NCBI GenBank assembly: GCA_947683625.1 | Contig: CANTUR010000037.1 | Location: 1,054,001 to 1,118,000, forward strand | DNA length: 64,000 nt | Source: Mallotus nudiflorus | Taxonomy: Eukaryota > Streptophyta > Magnoliopsida > Malpighiales > Euphorbiaceae | Direction of reading: 5' to 3' | Part shown: piece by piece, positions 23,461 through 35,506 of the stretch | How positions within the stretch are numbered: the first letter of the stretch is position 1 | Layout: every line of letters begins with the position of its first letter | Program-made: the position numbers and the translations under genes | Notes under the pieces: model-generated | What the model was told of the DNA's origin: nothing | Databases searched by the model: none | Seen by the model: the letters and a program-made list of their open reading frames with translations, nothing else

Positions 23461-25330
23461 ATGGCACAAGGGAACAAATTAGCTCTAATATGTTCGTTTC
23501 TAGAATAGATAAGGAGTTGTTAGGGTGGTATCATAGGCGTTTTAGTATTCCCGTTGATTTCACCCTTCACACCATCGATAGAAAATTTAGAGCCCATACT
23601 CCCATGCTAGGCTTTAATAGGTTAGTTGTGTATTTTGACCAACTAGAGGGGGGTCTAAAGTTCCCTCTGGATCCTATTGTAAAAACATTCTTTAATAGGT
23701 ATAATATAGCATCCGATCAGCTTCATCCTAATAATTATCGAATTCTGATTGGGTTTATACAGTTGATGCATGAGAAAGGTAGGGAGCCAGACTTAGATGT
23801 CATGTGATACTTATATAGTCTGAGGAGGGTAGGGAGCCAAACTTAGATGTTATATGATACTTATATATTCTGACTAAGTAGAAAGGGGAGCTGATGTTCT
23901 CATTATCTGCCATCCCCAACCACAACCTTTTTGTGAAGCTGTCGGACCTTCATAAAAAGTGGAGGCATAAATTTTTTGTTGTTGAGCACCACTCGGACTT
24001 CGTAGATGTCCGGCGAATGTGGTTCGACAAGTGCCATAGGATGAAGCAGCCTCCAAAATTTTCTGACCATGATACCAAGATGGTCTTGAGACTTCATCTC
24101 AATGGTCTAGCTGATGCTTAGTCAATTGAAGATGTATCAAGAAGATACTTGTGGAGAGTCCACCCAAATCATGCATAATAGATTAGTACATTTTCATCAT
24201 TGAGAGGTACCTTTCTAACTTATGTTTTTATCTTTTTATTTATAGATGGTTGACTTTTTTGCATTTGCAGACAGGATTCAGATTGTAGTTAGCAAGCCAA
24301 AGATGAAAGTAGAAGCTCTGGTCTTAGCTCCATCACCCGAACTTATAGCGACCGTAGTCTCAGATGAAGTTATCGCTAATTTGAAGGAGAAGTCTATAGC
24401 CGAGTCTTCTTAGACTGAGAAAGGTTGAAGGCAAAAATGCATCTCATAGACAGAGACTCTGATGCTGAGGAGCTAGATGAAGAGATATTTGTCTAGCGTT
24501 TGAGGCTCTCTAAGTGTCCGAATATGAGGACTTGGATTTTGAACAAAATGAAACCGACAAGTGTCTCAAATGCCCATGTCAGAGATTAGGATGTTGAATC
24601 CTTGAGGCTGCTGGCCGATTTGCGGCAATGGATGGAGGAAGGTCATGAGGAGCTATTTTGCTCCATGATCAGGCATTCACTAGAAGTAATTTTGCAATAT
24701 TATTTAATCTTTTATGTTTTAGCCTTCAAGGTAATGACACAAGTTTCCTATTCTCAGATGACTCAAGCGTTGCTTCTGGCTAAGGATGAGTATTTCTTCC
24801 TGAAGAGCCAATATAGCTTAAAAAAGATGAAGGTCAGGACTATAGTGATCTACTTCAAAAAGAAGTTGGATAATATGAAGGTGGTGCTGGAACTCTACCA
24901 GACTAAATATGAAGAGGCCAAGTCTGAAACAGGGGTGAGCCAAAAGAAGGTGGTTGAGCTAAGCATAGTCAAGCTCAATTAACGAGGAGGATTGAGGACC
25001 AAGACTCTTAGATTATCGATCTAGAGAGGAAGCTAAGCGATGCTGAGAAATCCTGAGAAAATGATAAAAGATCGAATCAGAGTATGGTGAGGGGATTTCT
25101 CAAGGCATACAGGTCCAAGTGTAAGAGAGTCCTACTTTCCCAAGATCCGGCTCTGGACTTGACCAACTTGGATAAGATAATGCCAGCTGACCTAGCTAGG
25201 ATCGCTTCCGAGGAGGATGCCTAAAATAAGGCCCCTGCATTTCATACGAGAAATGTTTCTAAATCAATTGAAGGGTCATCTTCTGAGCCTCTTGCACCTA
25301 TCAATGCCATTAATGTTGCTCCCCCTCTTG
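23461..25330 (+). pseudogene. Antisense gene, 'putative gypsy type transposon' domain plus coiled coil
   Basis: The gene runs opposite to gag-pol. The first block (23490-23807) reads DKELLGWYHRRFSIPVDFTL, LGFNRLVVYFDQLEGGLKFP and LHPNNYRILIGFIQLMHEKG, the pattern of the Pfam family named putative gypsy type transposon (Transposase_28). A second block (23894-24121) follows with AIPNHNLFVKLSDLHKKWRH and KFFVVEHHSDF. Later segments (24602-24982) read MTQALLLAKDEYFFLKSQYS and LDNMKVVLELYQTKYEEAKS, a helical, charged, coiled-coil-like tail. A 50-base tandem duplication at 23778-23877 and several stops break the frame; introns are likely near 24190-24260 but were not proven. Such genes are common in Tat-type elements; the function is unknown. 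Confidence 0.75.
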
Positions 25331-25439
25331 TCTCCGAGCTTTATCCATCAGATGTTCATTTGGTAGAATAGAGATTTTTTTTTTGTAATTGACTTTTGCA
25401 ATAGAATTTCCCTTCAATGAATGAAAATACTTTATTGAA

Positions 25440-26420
25440 TAGTGTTTCAAATACATTTATTGGTAATATTTTTGAAGATAGTTTGAGTTCCAGTATCGTT
25501 ATAATTCCTTGCCTTGCCCATCTCTTATTCTGTATGCTCCTTTAGATGTTCATTTTGAAATCTGATAAGGGCCTTCCTATTTGGCTCCAAGCTTGCTGGT
25601 ATCGGAGTTACCCTTATTGATGTCTGCCTTTTTGAGCACCTAGTCTCCTATCTTGTACTGTCTTAAGTGGATACACCGAAGATGATATTATGCTATCTTC
25701 CTCTTTGTGCCTCTGTGACGATGGATGCCCATTCTCTTCTTTCTTCTAGTAAATTTAGGCATATCCAAGTGTCAATATTATTGATGTCCTGATCCAATTC
25801 TCTACTGACCCGATAACTTGGCGACCTAATTTCTACTGGTATTACTGTGTCCATTCCATAGGTTAGCCTAAATGGTATTTCTTCTATGGATGATCTTGGT
25901 GTAGTCCTATAAGCCCAAATAACATTGTTAAGCTCTTTGACCAATTTCCCTTCTTTTTGTCAAGCCTCTTCTTCAATCCTTGTATGATAATCCTATTGGT
26001 GAATTCCATTTGTTTATTTGTCTGTGGGTGGGCTACCAAGGTAAAACAAAGCTTTATTCCAAGGTCAGAGCAAAACCTTTTGAACTTCTCATTATCAAAC
26101 TGTTTCTTATTGTCCATGATTAAGGTGTGTGGTATTCTGAACCTACAGATGATTTCTCTCCAAAAGAAGTGTTGGATTAGAGCATTTATGATGGTCGGTA
26201 CAGCTTCCACCTCTACCCACTTAGTGAAATGGTTTATGGCCACAATCAAGAATTTTTTTTATGATATGGAGGTCAGGAAGGGACATAGGATATCCATTCC
26301 CCACATTACAAAGGGCCAGGCTGCCAATCAGATGTTGAGGGTTGAAGGGCTTATGGTTGAGACGGGAAAATTACTGGCACTTATGGCATTCCTAAGTTAG
26401 CTTTTAAGCATCCTTGGACA
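25440..26420 (-). pseudogene. Tat-like element 2 integrase
   Basis: On the minus strand the core reads WGMDILCPFL, VAINHFTKWVEVEAVPTI, HTLIMDNKKQFDNEKFKRFC and AHPQTNKQMEFTNRIIIQGL (26249-25884). The next frame reads LNNVIWAYRTTPRSSIEEIP, FRLTYGMDTVIPVEI and LEERREWASIVTEAQ (25944-25693). GPYQI, GAYRIRDGQGKEL and NSNYLQKYY close the protein near 25450. One core aspartate expected in VAIDYFTK is Asn; the second Asp (MDN) and the Glu (MEF) remain. Frameshifts separate the blocks. Confidence 0.85.
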
Positions 26421-27422
26421 TGGTGGGCCAGTAGTATCCTTGCAGTAGTGCTTTCCTGGTTAACGTGTAATGTGATTCATGTGCCCACAAATGCCTTCAT
26501 GGATTTCCTTGAGTATGTAGTTTCTTCCTCTAGAGATACGCATTTAAAATTTAGGTGTGAGAGGGATCTTCTACAAAGTTATCTGTAAAGTATAGAGTAA
26601 TGGGTTGCCTTCATCTTTAGCTTCCTAGCTTTCAATTTATCTTCTGGGAGTGTCCCATTTTTGAGATATTAGACGATCGACTTTATCCAATATGGGCTTT
26701 CCTATATCTCCAAGATATCTGGATCTTTAGTACTAGGTCTTGTCAGTGCTTTGGTAAGCTCCATGTCTCTGAACGTCTGATTATCTTCAGCTGCTGACTT
26801 GACCAAAAGATAAGCTTTCGAGTTATCTGCATTATTTCCCACTATCCCCTGTCTTGCTCAATCTTCTTCAGGATTTGCATGAATTTCCTAATATATTTGG
26901 CGATGCTCAGATCCTTAATTTGGAATGTCCTTTAGACCTAGTCTATTACTAATTGAGAGTTTGAGTGTATTTTAAGATGCTCGGCTTTAACTTCGGTGGA
27001 TAACTTTAATCCTATAATAAGTTCCTTATACTCTGCAGCGTTGTTGGTTGTATTATACTTTATCTGAACTGTATATATGATAAGAACTTTATGTTGTCCT
27101 TTAAGGATGATCCTGGCACCAGATCTTTGAGTGGAGGATGCCCTGTCAACATAGAGCTTCTACTCTGGTGCATTAATGATGGTGATATCTTTTAGTGTCA
27201 TCTTTTGAACAAAATCTGCTAATGCTTGAGCCTTCACCTGTTGATGGGACTTATAGTCGATGTCGAATTCTCTGAGTAATATCAACCATTGAACCAATAT
27301 GCTCGAAGTCTTAGGTCTTTGCAATATTTTTTGTAAGGGTAAATTGGTTCTTACAATAATGGGATGAGCTTAGAAGTATCTGAGCTTCAGGGATGCATGG
27401 ATGATGGCCATGGCCAGTTTAT
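26421..27422 (-). pseudogene. Tat-like element 2 RNase H/zinc-binding region, heavily decayed
   Basis: By order this interval should hold the end of the first RNase H, the archaeal-type RNase H and the integrase zinc finger. Scattered minus-strand remnants fit (EAQILL, KDDTKRYHHH, VQYNQQRCRV, GTYYRIKVIH, then EIHEGICGHMNH), but there are many stops and frame changes. Individual domain limits cannot be set from reading alone. Confidence 0.5.
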
Positions 27423-28440
27423 CTAGCATTGGGTATCGAATCTCTGACCTCGAAGTATTTTACTGACATAGTATACCAGGCTTTGCTGGTTCTCTTCCTC
27501 CTTTAACACTATTGAAGCTATGCATTCTTGGCCCACAGAGAGGTATAAGTACAGTGTTTCCTTTGGGATCGGCCTACTGAGTAAAGGTGGTGAGGATATG
27601 AAATTTTTAATATCTTCAAAGGCTGCTTGCCAGTCTTTAGTCCAAAAAAATTTTGTGGAATTTTTTAAAGCTTGAAATAATGGTAGGCATCGCTTGGCCG
27701 AGTAAGAGATGAAATGCCCCAACGTCGTGATTCTGCCATTAAGTTTTTGTAGTTCTTGGATAGTCTTTGGAGCTTTCATGTTGAGAATGGCCTCCATCTT
27801 TTTTGGGTTGGCCTCAATACCTCTATGGGATATCATGAATCCCAAGAATTTTCCTGCCTTAACACCAAAGATGCACTTCTCTGGATTTAGCTTAATCTTG
27901 GACTGGCTTAGTAATTGGAGGACCTGATCCAGATCTACAAGGTGTTGCTCTACATGGTTGCTTTTGATAATAATGTTGTCTATGTATACTTCCAAATTTC
28001 TCCTGATTTGATCCCAGAGTACAAGGTTCATCATCCTCTAATAGGTTGCTCCAATGTTCATTAATATGAAAGGCATTACTTTGTAGCAGTAAAGACCTTC
28101 GTGGGTGATGAAGGATGTTTTCTCTTAGTCTTCTTCCTTCATTGGTATCTACTGATATCCTTGAGTTACGTTGACAAAACTGTATAGACTATGGCCGACG
28201 ATGGAGTCTACTAGTTAGTCGATTATTGGCAATGGGTAGCTATCTTTAGGGCATGCTCGATAAAGGTTAGTATAGTCCACATACATTCCATACTTGCCAT
28301 TTGATTTCTTTACTAGCAGTATGTTAGCTACCCATTCGGGGTGGGTAACTTCTTTAATGATCTCGACTTCTAGCAGCTTCTTTATTTCTTTAGCTATTTT
28401 CTTCTGGATCACTGGCTTCACCCCTAGTATAATGTTCAAG
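27423..28440 (-). pseudogene. Tat-like element 2 reverse transcriptase and start of RNase H
   Basis: Minus strand 28439-28215 reads EIKKLLEVEIIKEVTHPEWV, ILLVKKSNGKYGMYVDYTNL and CPKDSYPLPIID. After stops it continues HSLYSFVNVTQGYQ and GLYCYKVMPFILMNIGATY. The long open frame 28034-27423 then reads NLEVYIDNIIIKSNHVEQHL, LNPEKCIFGVKAGKFLGFMI, then FWTKDWQAAFEDIKNFISSP and VYYVSKILRG. The catalytic box is YIDNI where YVDDM is expected, so the second aspartate is Asn. RT-RNase H order and wording match Tat/gypsy. Confidence 0.9.
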
Positions 28441-29290
28441 CTTTATAAGGCAATTTGAGGATCTATTCCAATTATCTCCGATGCCCGAGAGTCAAAACCT
28501 CCTGAGTGCTTGGTGAGGACTTCACTTATTCCTTCCTTAGTTTTAGAGTCAAGTTCATTACCGATCTTTATCGTCTTCCTATAAGTAATCTGTAATGTCT
28601 GAGTGTCATCAATTGGTTCAGGTATGGCTCCTTATTTCTCTATCTCCCAAGTCTTTAGGGGGAATGCTTCCATCTGAGGTTTGATTGCCATATGGTAGCA
28701 TTGCCTAGCCTTGTGATGATCTCCATGGATTGTAAGAGTTCTACCCTCGATTGGAATCTTTATGGTCAGGTGTCAGATACTTATGACTGCATTAGTTTCG
28801 TAGAGTGCTAGCCGTCCTATGATGCCATTATATGCCAATGGGAGATCTACTATATTGAATAGGGCTTTAATGACTTTTGTTTCTTTAATGTCCCAATTTT
28901 TGAATTCCAGACTTAACTCTGTAATTCCCATTAGCTATATGGTTCTTCCGTAGAAGCTTATAATGGGATTTTGGATAGCTTTTAGGTTAGTGATGGAACC
29001 CTCTATTGCTTTATAAGCATTCCAAGACAGTGCGTTGATAGCGCTCTCGTTGTCAACCAGTAACCTCTTCACTAGATAATTGTTAATGTATGCACTTACC
29101 ACCAGGGCATCATTGTGTGGGTGTCAAACATGCTCCCCATCCTTAGATACAAACACGATGATCTCTTTCTTCTTGAGGGCCGATCCATCTCCTCGGCTTC
29201 TCTTAGGTCTCTTCTCAGCGTTTTCTCCTCTGACTATCATGTTAATGAGCCCGACTGGTTCAGTCCGGACATTTCTTGGTTCTAGCCTGT
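28441..29290 (-). pseudogene. Tat-like element 2 protease and linker
   Basis: The minus strand carries VVSAYINNYLVKRLLVDNES, AINALSWNAYKAI near 29080-29000, where plant gypsy proteases show a VLVDGGSSADILF pattern. The D-S/T-G motif has become D-N-E, so the active site is lost. Downstream are LPLAYNGIIGRLALYETNAV (the usual YNAILGR block) and LTIKIPIEGRTLTIHGD. Stops at several sites confirm decay. Confidence 0.72.
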
Positions 29291-29422
29291 CTCATCTTTG
29301 TACATCCAGATTCTTGGTTCCTCTGGATGTGTCAATGAAGTTGTCGAGTCTGTCATTATGCACTAGTCTTTTTATGGTATTTTTTATTCTTTGTAGGCCC
29401 CATAATCTTGGTAATACTGGTA

Positions 29423-30370
29423 CTAGTATCCTTTATCTTGCGTGGCTCTTCGATTTGGGTCCATTCTTCTGGCTAGGGTAATTCCCATCCCATTATGTTT
29501 GACCCACATAAGGATCCTAGATCTAGAGGTGTTTAAAGGTGTGTATTTGTCGACTTCCTTTTCAAAATTTTCCATTGGGTTTCTAAAATTTGTTTGTAAG
29601 AAGCTTACTCTTTTGGGCCTTGACCTCTCTTCTCTAGCTGGTGCTTTTTCTTCCTCCCTTTGCATCCTTCTATCTTTATCCATTTTTATCATTTTGACTG
29701 CCATAGCCATTACCTCCTTGAAAGTGCCAGGTTCTTTTATCATTATTTTATCTTTGAGTTTTCCTAGTCTGGTGCCATTCTTGAGGGCTTTGATAGCAAC
29801 TTCGTCTATAAGATCTTTGATTTGCATAGCCACTTTGTTGAACCAATCTAGGTAGCTTTGTAGTGATTTATTAACCTTTTGCCAGCACATTCGGAGGTCA
29901 TTAATGTTTTTGGCTGAAGGACTGTTGGTGACAAACCTAGTTTAGAACTTCTCTGCAAGTCTTCGAAAGAAGTGATGGAGTTCTCAGGAAGCCGATGAAA
30001 CCATTTTTTAGCATTCTTCGTGAGCGTGCTTGGGAAGACTTTGCACATGATGCTGTCATTTATGTTCTGGAGCAACATTCTTATTCTAAATGAGGATATA
30101 TGGTTAATGAGATCTCCAGTTTCATCATATTGATATAGTTATGGCATCCTGAACTTGGTTGGGATTTCTATCTAGATTATCCTCTTTATAAAAGGCATTC
30201 TACCTTCCATAACACATTCATCTTCCTTCCTCGGTCTCATGTGGGCTTTGTGTATAACCTCTTTAACCTTTCAGGTTAATTTTGAATCACCGAGAGTCGG
30301 AATTGTGGAGCTTGATTCTCTTTTTAGAGCTTTACTTTTCCCCTTACTCCCTTTGAGCAATTTTAGGTGT
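29423..30370 (-). pseudogene. Tat-like element 2 gag
   Basis: The minus strand reads NINDSIMCKVFPSTLTKNAK, KWFHRLPENSITSFEDLQ (30078-29960), a gypsy gag signature. After a frameshift it continues NKSLQSYLDWFNKVAMQIKD, EVAIKALKNGTRLGKLKDKI and FKEVMAMAVKMIKMDKDRRM (29870-29660), then a basic tail PAREERSRPKRVSF. The first part near 30370-30080 is more eroded. No zinc knuckle is evident. Confidence 0.82.
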
Positions 30371-30844
30371 GGTATTTTCTATATTAGCTAGTCCAGGATT
30401 GCCTCTTTGAATCAAAGTGTTCAATTATTGCTATATTAGGGCTATCTAGGCTTGGATGTTTTGTATCATTGCTTCTTTGTTTGTTAGGGTGAGGTTGAGT
30501 GTTTGAGTCACGGTGTTTAGGTTGGGCATAGTTATGGCTGGTCTGTTAGATTTGAAAAAGGTATGGAAAGTATAGGTTGGTGTTTATGTTGCAAAAGGGC
30601 ATAGTATGGGAAGTCGGTGCCACCCCTGGGTGTTTCCAAGAGGAATGTTCATACTATCGGATGAAGGTCCAACATACGAGAAAGTGGTTGGAGGTACTGA
30701 CGTTAGGAGAGGTGTTATCAGAGTGATTGGAGGAATGGGAAAAAAGAGGTTTGTGTGAGTGTCAGGAGTCGAGATTGGCGGTGGGCTGGAAGTCATAGCG
30801 TTAACGTCTTAATTCAGCAGTGCACAAATGGCTTTTTCCAAGAG

Positions 30845-30863
30845 TCCCCACAGACGACGCCAC
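30845..30863 (-). other. Primer-binding site of Tat-like element 2
   Basis: Right after the 5' LTR the minus strand reads AG, then TGGCGTCGTCTGTGGGGAC. It is the usual position and TGGCG...GGGGA form for Tat-type elements. Confidence 0.65.
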
Positions 30864-30864
30864 T

Positions 30865-31264
30865 TGATAACTTGTTTTTCTAAACTCTTGAGTTAGAACC
30901 CTGCAAGTGGTCAATAAGGGGCAAGGTGAGAGGTGGGGAGGATCCCCAAAAACCCTACAATACCTAAGTCAGAGTGTATAGAGAGAATTTAGAGAGAGAA
31001 GGGGAACAATAAGAATACAAGAGAATAAAATAAATGAAAATGAAGGATATGGGGTTCTATTTATAGTGATACTTAAATCTGAAAAGAGTATGATTCATCT
31101 TTGGATAGGAGTCCTAAACCAATTAAGAGAATGTTCCTTCTTGTTTCGAGAATCTTCTGCATAAGGAACCTTTTCTTGAATATTTTTGGTTGTCTTCCCT
31201 TCCCGAATAACCTGTATAGAAAATAAAAATATTAATTAAACAGAAATATATATGTGGGGTATCA
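30865..31264 (-). repeat. 5' LTR of Tat-like element 2
   Basis: This repeat of 21955-22360 starts TGATAACTTG and ends GTATCA on the plus strand. The minus strand has a TATA-like TATAAATAG near 31056-31064 inside the LTR. Confidence 0.9.
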
Positions 31265-31269
31265 TAAAT

Positions 31270-32230
31270 AAAAAATAGTGTAACTTCTAAAAGAAATTGA
31301 AATGCACCTGCAGCCTTCCACCATTTGAATTGAAATTGACTTCTAAGCAAATCTCATTGTAAGGTTCAGCTATACAAAAGCCATAACTGTTTATTAGCCA
31401 AATTATTAACATCCTGATTCTACTACCATGTCATCCAAATAATTGGCTAAAGCTTTGGAAGCTATCCCACATCCTGAAGCCGAGACCTTTGGAGCAGATA
31501 GGCATATATAATTGTCAGCATAAGCTTTTGTCTGTCACGGAGCAATGCGGTAAGGTCACAGCCAACTATTCTTTCCCCTTTTATTTGGAGGTGTGCAAGA
31601 TTTCAAATCCAATCGAATAGAAAATTGAATTAATATGGCTCAATTTGATTTGATTTTACATATAAAAAATTTGGTATATAAAAAATTCGGTTTAATCGAA
31701 CAAAACTGAAATTTTTATTTTTTATTTTTAAAGTTTTTAAATAGTATAATAATTTAATAAAAATATTAAATTGTAATACTTGTAAAAATTTGGTTTGGTC
31801 AGGATTACTATTTCAGCTTATTAAAATAAGTACAAATAGAATAATACGCCAATTTAATAGCTGAACAATTTATTTTAGTTGATTTTTTTTTTATCAAATC
31901 TTTCATGCGTAGTATACAAGATATTTTATAGGTAAAGGAAATGAAAGGGAAAATAAAAAGACTTAAACGTCATGCACAAATATTCTACTGGTAAAGAAAA
32001 TGAATATAACTGCAAAAGAAAATAGCACGACACAGTCAACAAGGAAAAAAAAACACAGAAGTAACGAAGTAGATCTTCCCATGCCTTTAAAGCTACCATT
32101 CTTGGACAATACTTCCACTTTGCAACAATTTCATCGACTAGGTATCAATCATGTACCTTGAATAAAAAAGAAAAAAAATTATGCAAAATGGAAACATTAA
32201 TTTCTACACAAATAAAAATATTTTTTATTA

Positions 32231-32282
<52 letters not shown>

Positions 32283-32493
32283 TTGTGAATGTATTTATTT
32301 TTCTCAAATATTTGGTTAAAATATAAAATATATTGATGATTATTCATGAATAAATTAATAAAATTTAGTTATTAAACATTTAAACTATTAAATTAATTAG
32401 TTATTGAATCAGTTGGATTAAACGGTCGAACCGCGAACTGATATTGTTTAGAAAAATTGATAAGAAATTACCTCAAAGAGCCAATTGCATTGA
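31270..32493. other. AT-rich 3' flank of the receptor-like gene; no gene seen
   Basis: Contains an 85-bp block (31273-31357) repeated at 42754-42835, a degenerate low-complexity region with ATTCGGTTTAATCGAA-like pieces near 31680-31710, and an (ATT)n microsatellite at 32232-32283. No reading frame resembles a protein family. Confidence 0.6.
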
Positions 32494-35443
32494 CTAGTTT
32501 CTTCTACCATTAAATTTGCGATTTTTCTTGTTGAATTTTTTTTGCCATATATATCCTTCAACTTCAACCATCATCACAAACCATACAGGTCTTCTTGTTT
32601 TGAACACAATGTATCCCATTGCCAAACCAAATAATGTTCCACATGCATACCCAATCAAAACAACTTTCCAACCAAATCCATTTTCAGACGCCGAATCTTC
32701 TTCTTTGGATGGATTTAGTTGTTGAGTTTCACCACTATCACATTTTTGTTGTAATGGAAATCCGCATAATCCTGAGTTTCCTTCGTATGAGCTGGTATCA
32801 AATGTGTTGAACTGCTTGCCATGAGGTATAGGTCCCTCGAGTTGGTTATAAGAAACCCTGAAAATTTGAAGAAATGTTAAATATGTCAATTCCATAGGAA
32901 TCCTTCCCCTGAGAATATTTGAAGACAGGTCCAGTGATTCCAAATTGCTCAATTTTCCAAGTGATGGTTGAATATTGCCTGTGAAGAAATTGTGAGAGAT
33001 GTTGAGCAGCCTAAGTGATTTCAGCATGCCAATCGATCGTGGAATCTTTCCTGAAAATTTATTATATGAAAAATCAATGGTCGTAAGAAGTGTTTGGATT
33101 TTGGCCAACCGAATATCTAATCCTTTGAATATCAGGCTCACTGTATAGTGATAACTGTAACCTTGTTGATTGCTCATATAATTCAGGACATCATCAGAGC
33201 TAATCATAGCCTGAAAATAATTAAAAAAATCTGCAGGCAATGGTCCGCTGAAGCTGTGACTGGAAATATCAAAGATTCTCAACATTGTGAACGTATTATT
33301 GAGGCTGAAACTTTTCACCAAGCCATGGAATTTATTAGATCTCAGCACAAGAACTTGCAGCTGTGGGAGAGCTCCCAAGATATAGGGGAATGTATCATCT
33401 AACCAATTGTTGCCGAGGTCTAGAAACACCAAATTTTTGCATTTGGTGATAGAAGGTGGAATCTGCCCTTGCAATTGGTTGCCATTGAGGTTCAAATACC
33501 TCAAACCATTGCCCTCTGAAAACATTGCAGGCATAGATCCATGAAAATTGTTCATGCCAAGATGCAACACAGAGAGGCTTTTGCTGAAGTTTGCCAAACA
33601 TTGTGGAATAAAGCCAGTAAACTATTGTTTGACAAGTCAAGAATTTCAAGGGTATATAGGTTGCAAACTGAAGAAGACAACCCGCCAGAAAGTTTATTGT
33701 TAGATGAAAGGATAAGAACTCTCAAATCCACAAGGCTAAAAATTGAAAACGGAATTGGGCCACTGAACTTTGTATTTCTCAAATTAAGATAATACAATGA
33801 CTTGCTCCGAAATTCACCAATATAACCTTCGACATCATTGTTCTTCAGAGAAAAATAGCCCAAACGAGGCAAAGTGAACAGAGATGATGGTACTGTTTCA
33901 TTAAAAAAATTATTGGATAAACTAAGCACTTGCAGAGTTGAAAGCCTACCCAGTTGAGGAGGAATGGGGCCTTAAGCTGTGTGAAATTTAAAAAATAAGT
34001 AGGAAACTGGCCACTGAGACTGTTGTTTGAAAGATGCAAGAAAATGAGCTGATTAAGGTTTGCAAATGAGGATGGAATGTGACCACTGAAGTTGTTAAAC
34101 GATATATCCAAGTGGGTAAGCTGTCGAAGGTTTGCGAATGAGGGTGGAATCTCACCATTGAAATTGTTGTCTGAGAGGAACAAACTCGTAAGTTGTGTGA
34201 GATTACTAAATAATGCCACATTTGAACCAACAAAATTGCAACTTCCAAGATGCAATTTCGTCACAGACCTCAGGTTGCTGATGAAATCAAATTCTAAATA
34301 TATGGGAAATTTTGTCCCAGAAATATCCAAGTATTTGAGGGTTCTACTCCAGTTGGAACTTGGTAAAGAGCCAACGAGGTTATCGTTATCCCTTAAATTT
34401 AGCCACTGAAGATTTGGTCGTTGAAGCAAAGTCCCTGGGAACTCCCCTTGCAATTCACAATCACTGAGACGGAGATATGACAAAGAAGAAGACAGATTCA
34501 TCAAGGACATAGGTGGAACCATAGACATATTTACAGAGCCCAAGCCTAATTTTCTAAGGTGGAGTAGGTTTTGAACAAGCTTGTTGAAGGCTATTATATC
34601 CATTGTCAAATTATCATTCCAGGACAGATAAAGTGAAATCAATTTTGACAGATGGAATATTTCTGGGAATTTACCTTGCAATCCGCAACCTGAGAGTCTT
34701 AGAGATGTCAAAGAAGTAGACAAATTCATTAAAGAATCAGGTTCAACTGAAGACAAGTTTAAATAGCTCAAGTCTAGCTCATTTAACTTGGTTAGGTTTT
34801 GAACAAGCTTGACAAACGCTACTGTATCTAGTTCCAAATCATTTCCAGAGAGATCGAGTGAAACTAGACTGGGTAGACGAGAGATTTCTGGTGGAACTTG
34901 GCCCGCAAAATGCGACCTACTTAGATTGAGATGTGTCAAATGAAACAGCTGACCAAACTGAGATGAAATGTTAGAATTGTTGAAATCATTATTAGAGAGA
35001 TCGAGATTCTGAAGATGAGAAAGTAAGAAAAGAGAGTTGTTACTGGAATCGAAGGTACCATAAAGCATACTGCTAGAAAGCCGAAGGCGAATTAAATAAC
35101 CTGTTTGCAAGTCACAAGTCACCCCGTCCCACAAGCAGCAATCAGTACCCTCTTTCCATTTCTCTGTCCTAGAATAAGGAACATAGTCCTCTTCAGGATA
35201 ACTATTCCGTGACTCTCTCTTGCGATCAGGAAAATATCCATCTTCAGAAAGACTATAAGAAGCATTGATAGAAAAGGAACTTTTGAATTGGAGCAATGCA
35301 TGGCTTTGCTCATGTGGGCAAAGTACTCGTGATGGTGATGAAAAGGAGTAGTTCAAAGACACAGATGCATGACAAGAAGCTTGGAAGTGAAAGTGAAACA
35401 AAAGGAGGCAAAGAAAATGAAAGAGCCAAAGTGAAAATCCCAT
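32494..35443 (-). pseudogene. LRR receptor-like protein (Cf-9/Verticillium-type RLP), frameshifted
   Basis: RLPs are plasma-membrane receptors with extracellular leucine-rich repeats, no kinase, acting in immunity or development with partner kinases. From 35443 the minus strand encodes a signal peptide (MGFSLWLFHFLCLLLFHFHF), an N-terminal cap (CPHEQSHALLQFKSSF, GTDCCLWDGVTCD) and about 25 LRRs (for example LQNLDLSNNDFN, LTHLDISFNNFSGHIPSS). It then has a non-LRR island (FFNYFQAMISSDDV, YTVSLIFKGLDI), four last LRRs, a cap (GNSGLCGFPLQQKC), a membrane helix (YACGTLFGLAMGYIVF) and a basic tail KKFNKKNRKFNGRR. Two frame changes break it: near 33970, with loss of roughly half a repeat at LNFTQLK/PIPPQLG, and near 33622, consistent with one missing base at NNSLxGFIPQ. 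Each frame is otherwise open, so decay is recent or the breaks are assembly errors. The reading frame has no introns, as is usual for RLPs. Confidence 0.92.
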
Positions 35444-35498
35444 TACTTATCTCTTTTAGTTTGATGGTTATAGTGAGTAAACCAGCCATATGCAAAGC

Positions 35499-35506
35499 TA
35501 TTTATA
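35499..35506 (-). promoter_or_regulatory. Putative TATA box of the receptor-like gene
   Basis: The minus strand reads TATAAATA about 56 bases upstream of the ATG at 35443, a sensible spacing for a short 5' leader. The upstream segment has no competing in-frame start. Confidence 0.55.

Larger units (their letters stand above)
21955..31264 (-). mobile_element. Ty3/gypsy Tat-like LTR retrotransposon with short LTRs, 9.3 kb
   Basis: Two ~400-bp LTRs (21955-22360 and 30865-31264) have inverted TGATA...TATCA ends. They are flanked by a perfect 5-bp target duplication TAAAT (21950-21954 and 31265-31269). On the minus strand lie gag (about 30370-29423), protease, RT, RNase H and integrase (ending near 25440). 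The 3' third carries an antisense gene on the plus strand and a repeat zone next to the 3' LTR. Frameshifts and stops mark all parts. It is inserted 3' of the receptor-like protein locus. Confidence 0.93.

Noticed and set aside
26377..29855. Long plus-strand open frames inside element 2
   Set aside because: They are opposite-strand shadows of integrase, RT and gag, which match known families on the minus strand.
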